A stretch of 35,256 nucleotides of DNA from assembly GCA_021153185.1 (NCBI GenBank), contig JAGKTY010000023.1, positions 1 to 35,256 on the forward strand, in the 5' to 3' direction. Numbering within the stretch: the first letter of the stretch is position 1; each line of letters opens with the position of its first letter. Below, one piece after another: positions 7,672 to 15,321 of this stretch. The DNA is from Lachnospiraceae bacterium (lineage in GTDB: Bacteria; Bacillota; Clostridia; Lachnospirales; Lachnospiraceae). The notes beneath the pieces are model-generated. The model was not told the origin of the DNA. It saw only the letters and a list, made by a program, of their open reading frames with translations, and searched no databases. The position numbers and the translations under genes were made by a program.

Positions 7672-9351
7672 TTGGAACCATTACAACTAAATAGTGGCAG
7701 CCCTAGCCTTAAGATTATTCCGCTTGGAGGACTGGAGCAGATTGGCATGAACATCACAGCCTTTGAATATGACGATACAATCGTAGTAGTTGACTGCGGT
7801 TTGGCGTTTCCGGAGGACGAAATGTTCGGCATCGATCTGGTCATTCCGGATGTGTGTTATCTGAAGGAAAACGCGCACAAGGTAAAGGGATTCGTAATTA
7901 CCCACGGTCATGAGGACCATATTGGAGCTTTGCCGTATGTGCTGAAGGAACTGCCGGTGCCTGTTTATGCAACCAAGCTTACAATGGGCATTATTGATCA
8001 TAAACTCGAGGAGCACGGTCTTTCCAACCAGATTAAGAGAAAGGTCGTGAAGTTTGGCCAGCACATCAATTTGGGGCAGCTTCGCATTGAGTTTATTAAG
8101 ACGAATCACAGCATTGTGGATGCGGCGGCGCTTGCAATTTATTCACCGGCAGGAATCGTTGTGCACACAGGTGATTTTAAGGTGGATTACACGCCGGTTT
8201 ACGGGGATGCAATCGACCTGCAGAGATTCGGAGAACTTGGCAAAAAGGGCGTACTTGCGCTGATGTGCGACAGTACCAATGCCGAGAGACCGGGATTTAC
8301 ACAGTCAGAAAAGACAGTGGGACATACCTTTGACAATATTTTTGCGGAGCATACGAAGACAAGGCTCATTATTGCGACGTTTGCATCCAATGTAGACCGC
8401 GTGCAGCAGATTATCAATTCTGCCTGCAAATACGGCAGAAAAGTCGTGGTGGAGGGCCGGAGTATGGTCAACATCATTGACACCGCATCTTCCCTTGGAT
8501 ATTTGGATATCCCGCAAAATACACTCATTGACATTGAGCGGATCAAGGATTATCCGGATGAAAAGACTGTCATTATCACAACAGGAAGCCAGGGAGAAAG
8601 TATGGCGGCACTGAGCCGTATGGCGAGCGGGCAGCACCGCAAGGTTTCGATTGGACCGCTTGACACCGTTATTTTCTCATCAAACCCGATTCCGGGCAAT
8701 GAAAAGGCTGTCTCTAAGGTGATTAATGAATTGTACGCAAAGGGTGCGGATGTTATTTTCCAGGATGCACATGTCTCGGGACATGCCTGCAGAGAGGAGA
8801 TTAAACTGATTTACAACCTTGTCAGACCAAAATATGTCGTTCCGGTGCACGGAGAGTACCGGCATTTGAAGGCGCAGGCGTCACTTGCAAAAGAGCTTGG
8901 CTATTCGTCTGATGAGATTTTTATCCTGCACAGCGGAGACGTGCTGGAACTAAATGAAGAGGGAACGGCACGTGTGGCCGGAAAGGTTCCGGTCGGTTCC
9001 ATTTTTGTAGACGGACTTGGTGTCGGAGATGTCGGAAATATCGTTATGAGAGACAGACAGCACCTTGCGGAGGATGGAATTTTTATCGTTGTGCTGGCAC
9101 TGGATACGTACAACAGCATGCTCGTCTCAGGACCCGACATTGTATCGAGAGGGTTTGTGTACGTCAGAGAGAGCGATGAACTCATGGAGGAGGCAAAAGA
9201 CGTCGTTATCGTCGAAGTTGAGAGGTGCTTAGAGCGCGGTATCACAGATTGGAGCAAGATGAAAAATGTCATCAAGGATTCCATTAGTGATCTGCTCTGG
9301 AAACGCACGAAGAGACGTCCGATGATACTTCCTATTATCATGGAGGTTTAA
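7672..9351 (+). CDS. rnjA: Ribonuclease J (metallo-beta-lactamase/beta-CASP)
   Basis: 5'-to-3' exonuclease and endonuclease of mRNA decay and rRNA maturation. A TTG start at 7672 is chosen because AGGAGG (7657-7662) lies nine bases upstream and the conserved N-terminus (LKIIPLGGLEQIGMNI) begins shortly after; this gives 559 residues, the normal size. The zinc-binding HGHEDH motif is at 78-83, followed by HTGDFKVD, the beta-CASP segment with ATFASNVDRVQQI and GRSM, HVSGHACREEI, and VPVHGEYRHL near the end of the catalytic core. The C-terminal domain ends KRTKRRPMILPIIMEV. It lies inside the ireB operon, which is not the usual Bacillus position. Confidence 0.95.
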   Translation: MEPLQLNSGSPSLKIIPLGGLEQIGMNITAFEYDDTIVVVDCGLAFPEDEMFGIDLVIPDVCYLKENAHKVKGFVITHGHEDHIGALPYVLKELPVPVYATKLTMGIIDHKLEEHGLSNQIKRKVVKFGQHINLGQLRIEFIKTNHSIVDAAALAIYSPAGIVVHTGDFKVDYTPVYGDAIDLQRFGELGKKGVLALMCDSTNAERPGFTQSEKTVGHTFDNIFAEHTKTRLIIATFASNVDRVQQIINSACKYGRKVVVEGRSMVNIIDTASSLGYLDIPQNTLIDIERIKDYPDEKTVIITTGSQGESMAALSRMASGQHRKVSIGPLDTVIFSSNPIPGNEKAVSKVINELYAKGADVIFQDAHVSGHACREEIKLIYNLVRPKYVVPVHGEYRHLKAQASLAKELGYSSDEIFILHSGDVLELNEEGTARVAGKVPVGSIFVDGLGVGDVGNIVMRDRQHLAEDGIFIVVLALDTYNSMLVSGPDIVSRGFVYVRESDELMEEAKDVVIVEVERCLERGITDWSKMKNVIKDSISDLLWKRTKRRPMILPIIMEV

Positions 9352-9370
9352 ATAGGAGGGGTAGGGTTAT

Positions 9371-9703
9371 ATGACACAGCTTGACAAGGATTTACAGACA
9401 TTTATCGAAGCATTTCATAATAGTGATGTCTGTAAAGAATATTTGAGACAAATCGAAAAGATCAAACAGTTTCCGGACTTAAAGGCAAAAATCGATGAGT
9501 TCCGGAGAAAAAATTACGAATTGCAGTCGAGTGTTCCACAGGATCGGCTCATTGATGAACTGGATCGGTTTCAGCAGGAATATGAGTCATTTCGGGATAT
9601 TCCGATGGTGCGTGATTTCCTGGCGGCAGAGCTTGCTTACTGCCGCACGCTGCAGGAGATCCTTGCGACGATTGGGGATGAATTAATGGTTAACTTTGAG
9701 TAA
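9371..9703 (+). CDS. YlbF/YmcA family regulator
   Basis: All-helical protein of 110 residues. The pattern FIEAFHNSDVCKEYLRQIEKI, then LKAKIDEFRRKNYELQ and a helix around YESFRDIPMVRDFLAAELAYC, matches the Com_YlbF family. In Bacillus the YlbF-YmcA-YaaT (Ric) complex binds Fe-S clusters and directs RNase Y processing. Whether this protein is a YlbF or YmcA counterpart, or a third paralogue, cannot be decided from sequence alone. It sits 19 bases after RNase J, and its stop is 14 bases before the next gene, so translation is probably coupled. RBS is GGAGGGG. Confidence 0.85.
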   Translation: MTQLDKDLQTFIEAFHNSDVCKEYLRQIEKIKQFPDLKAKIDEFRRKNYELQSSVPQDRLIDELDRFQQEYESFRDIPMVRDFLAAELAYCRTLQEILATIGDELMVNFE

Positions 9704-9716
9704 CCGGGAGGATGCT

Positions 9717-10247
9717 ATGGACGCAAAACAAATTGCGGGTGCCCTACTTGGCACAATCATCAAAATATGTATTGGAATTGCCGTCATTTATCTGGTGTAT
9801 GAAGTCGGCATCGGCTCGTACAATTTCGGCTACCGTGTATTCGCGGACCTGCCGATGGATGTTTCGCCGGGAATCGACAAACAGGTGACAATTGTTGCGG
9901 GCAAGACGCCGATGGAGATTGGGCAGATTTTGGAAGACAAGGGCGTCGTGCAGGACGGAAGAGTTTTTTGGGTACAGGAGCTTTTGTCAGAAAGCCACGG
10001 CAAACTTAAACCGGGTGCGTACACCCTCAATACGTCCATGAATGGCGCAGAGATTATTGCGGTTCTTAGCGGACAGACGTCTGAAACAGAAGAGGGCGAG
10101 GAAGAAGCGGATACGAAGGCACCGGCAAAGAGTAGTGGTGCGGTCGTTGGTGAGCTTCAGGACAATGCCGGCGGCGTGGACCATACGTCGGAAATGACAA
10201 CGGATGAAGATCAGCAGGGAGAGAGCCCGGAAGGAGAAGCGCAGTGA
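9717..10247 (+). CDS. MltG/YceG-like membrane protein without the transglycosylase domain
   Basis: A 176-residue protein. The ATG at 9717 is preferred over an in-frame TTG at 9696 because GGGAGG (9706-9711) precedes it. One N-terminal membrane segment (about residues 8-28) is followed by a LysM-like region, VTIVAGKTPMEIGQILEDKG ending LKPGAYTLNTSMNGAEIIAVLSG, which matches the region before the catalytic domain of MltG. The catalytic domain with its Glu is absent. Instead there is an acidic, low-complexity tail rich in Glu, Gly and Asp. The position equals that of yrrL (mltG) in Bacillus. It is either a reduced MltG with a binding or regulatory role or a decayed copy; the intact frame and coupled stop favour the former. 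Confidence 0.8.
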   Translation: MDAKQIAGALLGTIIKICIGIAVIYLVYEVGIGSYNFGYRVFADLPMDVSPGIDKQVTIVAGKTPMEIGQILEDKGVVQDGRVFWVQELLSESHGKLKPGAYTLNTSMNGAEIIAVLSGQTSETEEGEEEADTKAPAKSSGAVVGELQDNAGGVDHTSEMTTDEDQQGESPEGEAQ

Positions 10248-10885
10248 TTGTTGATGAAAGATTTGTCGATTATATCAATTCTCTCGAGCGCGGGAACCCG
10301 GCGTATCTTGATGAACTGGAACGGTTTGCGATAGAGACGGACGTTCCGATTATAAGGAAGGAAATGCAGAGCTTTTTAAAGACACTGCTTGTGATGAACC
10401 GGCCGATGCGTATCCTGGAGGTTGGAACGGCAATCGGCTTTTCGGCGCTTCTTATGAGTGAATATATGCCGGAGGGTGCGCACATTACGACGATTGAGAA
10501 ATACGAAAAGCGCATTCCGTTAGCCAGAGCTAATTTTGAACAACATGGGAAGTCTGATTGTATCACGCTGCTTGAGGGTGATGCGACAGACATTTTGGCG
10601 TCGCTTAATGAGACGTTTGATTTTATTTTTATGGATGCGGCCAAAGGGCAGTACATCAATTTTTTACCGGATGTACTAAGACTCCTTGAAAAGGGTGGCG
10701 TGCTTCTTTCTGACAACACCCTGCAGGACGGTGATATCATCGAATCGCGTTTTGCGGTGACAAGGAGAAACCGCACGATTCACGGCCGCATGCGGGAGTA
10801 TTTGTATACGCTGAAAAATCACGAATTGCTTGAGACAGCCATTTTGCCGCTCGGTGATGGTGTGGCGCTGTCTGTCAAACGTTAG
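10244..10885 (+). CDS. trmR: tRNA 5-hydroxyuridine methyltransferase TrmR (O-methyltransferase family 3)
   Basis: SAM-dependent O-methyltransferase of 213 residues. A GTG start at 10244 overlaps the previous stop by four bases (GTGA). The SAM loop LEVGTAIGFSALL begins at residue 58, followed by TTIEKYEKR and FIFMDAAKGQYINFLPDVL, the Asp-metal motif of the catechol-type family, and LLSDNTLQDG. In Bacillus, YrrM/TrmR methylates ho5U34 to mo5U34 in wobble tRNAs. The next gene encodes the hydroxylation partner, which supports this over a small-molecule catechol methyltransferase. Both genes keep the Bacillus order after the mltG position. Confidence 0.85.
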   Translation: MIVDERFVDYINSLERGNPAYLDELERFAIETDVPIIRKEMQSFLKTLLVMNRPMRILEVGTAIGFSALLMSEYMPEGAHITTIEKYEKRIPLARANFEQHGKSDCITLLEGDATDILASLNETFDFIFMDAAKGQYINFLPDVLRLLEKGGVLLSDNTLQDGDIIESRFAVTRRNRTIHGRMREYLYTLKNHELLETAILPLGDGVALSVKR

Positions 10886-10896
10886 AGGAGATTTTT

Positions 10897-12129
10897 ATGA
10901 GAAAACCGGAATTATTGATTCCAGCAAGCAGTCTTGAGGTTCTTAAGACTGCTGTTATTTTTGGAGCAGATGCAGTCTATATCGGAGGAGAGGCGTTCAG
11001 CCTCCGTGCCAAAGCCAAGAATTTTTCCAAGGAAGATATGGCGGAGGGTATCCGGTTTGCACATGACCATGGCGTTAACGTCCATGTGACGGCAAACATT
11101 TTGGCGCATAACTATGATCTGGAGGCTGCCGCAGCGTACTTTCAGGAGCTTTCTGAGCTTAGGCCTGATGCAATTATCGTGGCAGACCCGGGTATGGTCA
11201 TGCTTGCAAAGGAAAACTGTCCGAATATTGACATTCACCTCAGCACGCAGGCAAACAACACCAACTACATGACGTACCGCTTCTGGTATGACCAGGGCAT
11301 TAAGCGTGTCGTTTCGGCGAGAGAGTTGTCGCTTAGAGAGATCAAAGAAATCCGTGCCAATATTCCGGAGGATATGGAGATTGAGAGCTTTATTCACGGC
11401 GCGATGTGTATTTCTTATTCCGGCAGATGTCTTTTGAGCAATTATTTTACAGGGAGAGATGCCAACCGCGGCGCCTGCACACATCCGTGCAGATGGAAGT
11501 ACGCGGTCGTTGAGGAGCAGCGCCCGGGCGAGTATCTGCCGGTTTACGAAAATGAGCGCGGCACATACATTTTTAACTCGAAGGACCTTTGTATGATTGA
11601 GCATATCCCGGAGATGCTTGATGCGGGAATTGACAGCTTCAAGATTGAAGGACGCATGAAGACGGCACTTTACGTGGCAACCGTCGCGCGCACATACCGC
11701 AGGGCAATCGATGCAGCGCTCACATCGCCTGAGGCGTACGAGGCAATATTGCCGTGGTGTCGGGAGGAGATTTCCAAGTGCACGTACAGACAGTTTACGA
11801 CAGGGTTTTATTTTGGAAAGCCGGATGAAAATACACAGATTTATGATAGCAACACGTACGAGCAGGAATACATTTATCTCGGGATCGTGCGCGATGCAAA
11901 GGCAGACGGAGAGGGCTGCGTCGTGACAATCGAGCAGCGAAACAAGTTCTCGGTCGGCGAGACGATTGAGATTATGAAGCCGGATGGAAGCAATGTGGAA
12001 GTCAAGGTGCTTTCCATCGTAAATGAGGACGGCGCCTCGCAGGAGAGTGCACCGCATCCGCAGCAGGTGCTTTCCGTAAAGCTGTCAGGGCTTGCCTGCG
12101 ATTACGATATTCTGCGCCGCAGAGCGTAG
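10897..12129 (+). CDS. trhP: Peptidase U32 family protein TrhP (tRNA U34 hydroxylation)
   Basis: The 410-residue protein begins with PELLIPASSLEVLKTAVIFGADAVYIGG, the U32 TIM-barrel start. The family signature is ESFIHGAMCISYSGRCLLSNYFTGRDANRGACTHPC, with four cysteines C171, C178, C194 and C198 that in this family hold an Fe-S cluster. FNSKDLCMIEHIPEMLDAGI and FKIEGRMKT follow. Despite the name, members related to E. coli YegQ and Bacillus YrrN/YrrO make 5-hydroxyuridine at tRNA position 34, using prephenate. Bacillus has two tandem genes; only one copy is seen here. It ends the operon; no clear hairpin terminator follows. Confidence 0.87.
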   Translation: MRKPELLIPASSLEVLKTAVIFGADAVYIGGEAFSLRAKAKNFSKEDMAEGIRFAHDHGVNVHVTANILAHNYDLEAAAAYFQELSELRPDAIIVADPGMVMLAKENCPNIDIHLSTQANNTNYMTYRFWYDQGIKRVVSARELSLREIKEIRANIPEDMEIESFIHGAMCISYSGRCLLSNYFTGRDANRGACTHPCRWKYAVVEEQRPGEYLPVYENERGTYIFNSKDLCMIEHIPEMLDAGIDSFKIEGRMKTALYVATVARTYRRAIDAALTSPEAYEAILPWCREEISKCTYRQFTTGFYFGKPDENTQIYDSNTYEQEYIYLGIVRDAKADGEGCVVTIEQRNKFSVGETIEIMKPDGSNVEVKVLSIVNEDGASQESAPHPQQVLSVKLSGLACDYDILRRRA

Positions 12130-12167
12130 GAGTGATCAACAAAATGCTATGCAAGGTCGTGTTTTGA

Positions 12168-12176
12168 TGTTATAAT
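12168..12176 (+). promoter_or_regulatory. Extended -10 promoter of glnN
   Basis: TGTTATAAT: an extended TGn motif directly before a perfect TATAAT (12171-12176). The sequence 17 bases further upstream (TATGCA) is a poor -35, as is usual for extended -10 promoters. The transcript would carry a leader of about 87 bases with a hairpin. Confidence 0.65.
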
Positions 12177-12202
12177 GCAAGGTGGTTATGGATTTAGCGT
12201 GA

Positions 12203-12230
12203 ATCAGAGCCCTAAATGAGGTGCTTTGAT
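12203..12230 (+). promoter_or_regulatory. Hairpin in the glnN leader
   Basis: Arms ATCAGAGC (12203-12210) and GCTTTGAT (12223-12230) pair over 8 bp (one G-U) around a 12-base loop, CCTAAATGAGGT. No U-tract follows, so it is not a terminator. It lies 27 bases before the AAGGAG of glnN. It matches no riboswitch that I recognise; a protein-binding or stability role is possible but unproven. Confidence 0.35.
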
Positions 12231-12269
12231 GATCAGGATTTTGGATAATACAATGGTAAGGAGAATGTC

Positions 12270-14378
12270 ATGGGCAAGTTGAATGTGGAAGAGATCTTTG
12301 GGATGAATGTCTTCACACTTGGCAAGATGAAGGAACGCCTTCCGAAGGATGCGTTTCGCGAGGTGACAAAAGTCATAGAAAACGGTGGAGAGCTTTCTAT
12401 GGCGACGGCAAATGTCGTTGCGAAGGCCATGAAGGATTGGGCGGTTGAAAATGGTGCCACGCACTATTCACATTGGTTCCAGCCGCTGACCGGTATTACG
12501 GCAGAGAAGCATGATGCGTTTGTCACAAACCCGGATGAGATGGGCAAAATGATCATGGAGTTTTCGGGTAAAGAGCTCATCAAGGGTGAGCCGGATGCTT
12601 CCTCTTTCCCATCAGGCGGTCTGCGTGCGACATTTGAGGCAAGAGGATATACCGCATGGGATATCACATCACCGGCATTTTTAAAGGAAGCTTCCACAGG
12701 TAAGATTCTCTGCATTCCGACGGCATTCTGTTCTTATACAGGCGAGGCACTCGATAAAAAGACGCCGCTTCTGCGTTCTATGGAGGCAATCTCTGAGCAG
12801 GCGCTTCGTATCGTTCATTTGTTTGGAAATACATCTGCAACAAAGGTCACTGCATCCGTTGGTGCGGAGCAGGAGTACTTCTTAATTGATGCAGACAATT
12901 ATAAAAAACGCAAAGACTTGATTTTCACGGGCCGTACATTGTTTGGTGCACCGGCGCCAAAGGGTCAGGAGATGGAGGATCACTATTTTGGTGTCATCCG
13001 TGAGCGTGTCGGCGCGTTCATGAAGGATTTAAACGAGGAGCTCTGGAAGGTGGGCATCACAGCCAAGACACAGCACAATGAGGTTGCGCCTGCACAGCAT
13101 GAGCTTGCACCGATTTATGATACAGCCAATATTGCGGTGGATCACAACCAGCTTGTGATGGAGACGATGAAACGCGTCGCTGTCAAACACAACATGAGAT
13201 GCCTTTTGCACGAAAAGCCATACGCGGGTGTGAACGGCTCAGGCAAACATGACAACTGGTCCATCACGACAGACAATGGCGTGAATTTATTGGATCCGGG
13301 CGATACCCCGAATGAAAACATCCAGTTCCTTCTTGTGCTTGCATGCATCATGAAGGCAGTCGATACACATGCAGACCTGCTTCGTCAGTCAGCATCGGAT
13401 GTCGGAAACGATCATCGTCTCGGTGCGGATGAGGCGCCGCCTGCGATTATTTCGATTTTCCTTGGCGAGCAGCTTGAGGATGTGGTCAAACAGCTTGTGG
13501 AGACGGGTGCAGCGACATCTGTCATCCAGGGTGGTAAGCTTGAGACGGGTGTTTCGACGCTTCCTGATTTTGAAAAGGATGCGACAGACCGGAACCGTAC
13601 GTCACCGTTTGCATTTACGGGCAACAAGTTTGAGTTCCGTATGGTCGGTTCCGCAGATTCGATTGCGGCACCAAACACGACGTTAAACGCCATCGTTGCG
13701 GAGGCATTTTGTGAGGCTGCAGACAGACTTGAGGGCGCTGCGGACTTTGAGATGGCAGTGCATGACCTCATCAAAGAGTATATGACGGAGCATCAGAGAA
13801 TTATTTTTAACGGAAACGGCTATTCAAAGGAATGGGTGAAAGAGGCTGAAAAGAGAGGACTTCCGAATATCAAGTCCACGATTGAAGCAGCAGGTACGCT
13901 GACGACAGAGAAAGCAATTAAGCTCTTTAAGAAATTCGGTATTTACACGGAGACAGAGCTTGCATCCCGTGAGGAGATTACATACGAGACATACGCAAAG
14001 ACGATTAACATCGAAGCACTTACGATGATTGATATGGCCGGAAAGGACATTGTGCCGGCAGTCATCAAATATTCCAAAATGCTTGCAGAGACTGTGAATG
14101 CGTCAAAGGCAGCAGGTGTTGAGCCTGTCGCACAGATTGCGATTCTTAGGGAAGTTTCCGATTTGCTCTTAGAGATGCAGACAGCGCAGAAGGCACTCGA
14201 ACAGGTAGAGAAGCAGGCGGGTGAGATGACAAATACAAAAGAGAGAGCCTTCTTCTACAAAGACGTCGTGGTTCCGGCAATGGAAGCACTGCGCAAGCCG
14301 GCAGATGCGCTTGAAATGATTGTAGATGAAGATATGTGGCCATTCCCAACATATGGAGAGTTGATGTTTGAGGTATAA
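12270..14378 (+). CDS. glnN: Type III glutamine synthetase GlnN
   Basis: ATP-dependent ligation of ammonia to glutamate. At 702 residues this is the large GSIII class found in Bacteroidetes, cyanobacteria and many Clostridia. Visible marks: SFPSGGLRATFEARGYTAWD, the metal-binding VGAEQEYFLID, HNEVAPAQHELAPIYD, the ATP/glutamate motif GVNGSGKHDNWSI, LGADEAPPAIIS, and the FAFTGNKFEFRMVGS segment. The GSIII-specific C-terminal helical region (about 590-702) is complete. The ATG has AAGGAG at 12258-12263. Expression is from an extended -10 promoter and ends at a strong hairpin at 14386. No GlnR operator could be identified. Confidence 0.97.
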   Translation: MGKLNVEEIFGMNVFTLGKMKERLPKDAFREVTKVIENGGELSMATANVVAKAMKDWAVENGATHYSHWFQPLTGITAEKHDAFVTNPDEMGKMIMEFSGKELIKGEPDASSFPSGGLRATFEARGYTAWDITSPAFLKEASTGKILCIPTAFCSYTGEALDKKTPLLRSMEAISEQALRIVHLFGNTSATKVTASVGAEQEYFLIDADNYKKRKDLIFTGRTLFGAPAPKGQEMEDHYFGVIRERVGAFMKDLNEELWKVGITAKTQHNEVAPAQHELAPIYDTANIAVDHNQLVMETMKRVAVKHNMRCLLHEKPYAGVNGSGKHDNWSITTDNGVNLLDPGDTPNENIQFLLVLACIMKAVDTHADLLRQSASDVGNDHRLGADEAPPAIISIFLGEQLEDVVKQLVETGAATSVIQGGKLETGVSTLPDFEKDATDRNRTSPFAFTGNKFEFRMVGSADSIAAPNTTLNAIVAEAFCEAADRLEGAADFEMAVHDLIKEYMTEHQRIIFNGNGYSKEWVKEAEKRGLPNIKSTIEAAGTLTTEKAIKLFKKFGIYTETELASREEITYETYAKTINIEALTMIDMAGKDIVPAVIKYSKMLAETVNASKAAGVEPVAQIAILREVSDLLLEMQTAQKALEQVEKQAGEMTNTKERAFFYKDVVVPAMEALRKPADALEMIVDEDMWPFPTYGELMFEV

Positions 14379-14385
14379 ATCGTGA

Positions 14386-14424
14386 AAAAGACCTTGCCAC
14401 ATGGTAGGGTCTTTTCATTTATTT
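14386..14424 (+). terminator. Rho-independent terminator after glnN
   Basis: A 13-bp stem, AAAAGACCTTGCC (14386-14398) with GGTAGGGTCTTTT (14403-14415), has two G-U pairs and a 4-base loop. CATTTATTTT (14416-14425) follows and runs straight into the ribosome binding site of porG. The U-tract is interrupted by C and A, so read-through into porG is plausible. Confidence 0.85.
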
Positions 14425-14434
14425 TGGAGGAAGT

Positions 14435-15004
14435 ATGAAAAATACAGTTGAAATCAGATGGCATGGCCGTGGCGGTCAGGGTGCCAAGACGGCAGCACTG
14501 CTTCTTGCAGATGTTGCGTTTAAAACAGGAAAATATGTGCAGGGATTCCCTGAGTACGGTCCGGAGCGAATGGGCGCACCAATCACAGCGTACAACCGGA
14601 TCAGCGAGGACCCGATCACAGTGCATTCCAACATTTATGAACCGAGGTTTGTGGCGGTTGTCGATGACAGCCTTTTAGAGTCAATTGACGTGACAGCCGG
14701 GCTTGCAAAGGATGGTGCGATCATCATCAATACGGCAAAGCCGATGGAGGAGATCAGGCCGCTGCTTCGCGGATACGAAGGACAGGTGACGCTCATCGAT
14801 GCGAGAGCCATCTCCATCGAGGCGCTCGGAAAGAACTTTCCGAACTCACCGATGCTGGCAGCAGTTGTTGCGGTATCAGGCGTCATGGAAAAGGATGCAT
14901 TTTTATCAGAAATGCGTGCATCGTTCCTGCACAAATTTGCAAAGAAACCGGAAGTAATCGACGGCAATATGAAAGCGCTTGAGCTTGCATTTGATGCGGT
15001 TTAA
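14435..15004 (+). CDS. porG: 2-oxoacid:ferredoxin oxidoreductase, gamma subunit (probable pyruvate)
   Basis: A 189-residue subunit of the four-part enzyme that oxidises a 2-oxoacid to the acyl-CoA with reduction of ferredoxin. The opening EIRWHGRGGQGAKTAA is diagnostic of the gamma subunit, followed by GFPEYGPERMGAPITAY and DSLLESIDVTAGL. In fused PORs this corresponds to the central gamma domain. Start ATG follows GGAGGAAG. It lies only 19 bases after the glnN terminator, leaving no room for a normal promoter. Substrate (pyruvate versus branched-chain oxoacid) is inferred from the alpha subunit and is not certain. Confidence 0.9.
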   Translation: MKNTVEIRWHGRGGQGAKTAALLLADVAFKTGKYVQGFPEYGPERMGAPITAYNRISEDPITVHSNIYEPRFVAVVDDSLLESIDVTAGLAKDGAIIINTAKPMEEIRPLLRGYEGQVTLIDARAISIEALGKNFPNSPMLAAVVAVSGVMEKDAFLSEMRASFLHKFAKKPEVIDGNMKALELAFDAV

Positions 15005-15024
15005 GCAGCAAAAAGGAGAAACAG

Positions 15025-15321
15025 ATGATCAGCGATAGAATCAATGAAAAGAGCCCTTGGCAGGATATCACGGAGGGCAATAAAATCTACGAGGCAGCAA
15101 CTTCAAGAGAGTTCTGCACAGGCGAATGGCGTACAAGCACGCCTGTATTTGACGGCATGAAATGTAAACAGTGCTTACTTTGCGTACCGGTTTGTCCGGA
15201 TTCTTCTATTCCGGTAAAGGACCAGAGGCGTATGGCATTTGACCTTGACCACTGCAAAGGCTGTGGCATTTGTGCAAAGGTTTGCCCGTTTGGTGCAATT
15301 ACAATGAGGGAGGGCAAGTAA
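15025..15321 (+). CDS. porD: 2-oxoacid:ferredoxin oxidoreductase, delta (ferredoxin-like) subunit
   Basis: A 98-residue protein with two 4Fe-4S motifs: CKQCLLCVPVC and CKGCGICAKVC, each C-x2-C-x2-C-x3-C, with Pro after the last Cys of each. The N-terminal 45 residues, including CTGEWRTSTPVFD, are typical of the PorD/VorD chain. It passes electrons from the beta-subunit cluster to external ferredoxin. The gene follows porG by 20 bases with AAAAGGAGA, and its stop codon TAA is directly followed by the ATG of porA. Confidence 0.93.
   Translation: MISDRINEKSPWQDITEGNKIYEAATSREFCTGEWRTSTPVFDGMKCKQCLLCVPVCPDSSIPVKDQRRMAFDLDHCKGCGICAKVCPFGAITMREGK

Noticed and set aside
10912..12057. Long open frame (381 codons) on the minus strand opposite trhP
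   Set aside because: Shadow of the U32 gene caused by codon bias; composition is unlike a real protein and no ribosome binding site precedes it.
14394..14422. TTGCCA with an AT-rich block 17-18 bases later as a promoter for porG
   Set aside because: The -10 matches poorly, the boxes lie inside the terminator, and transcription would start at or after the ribosome binding site.
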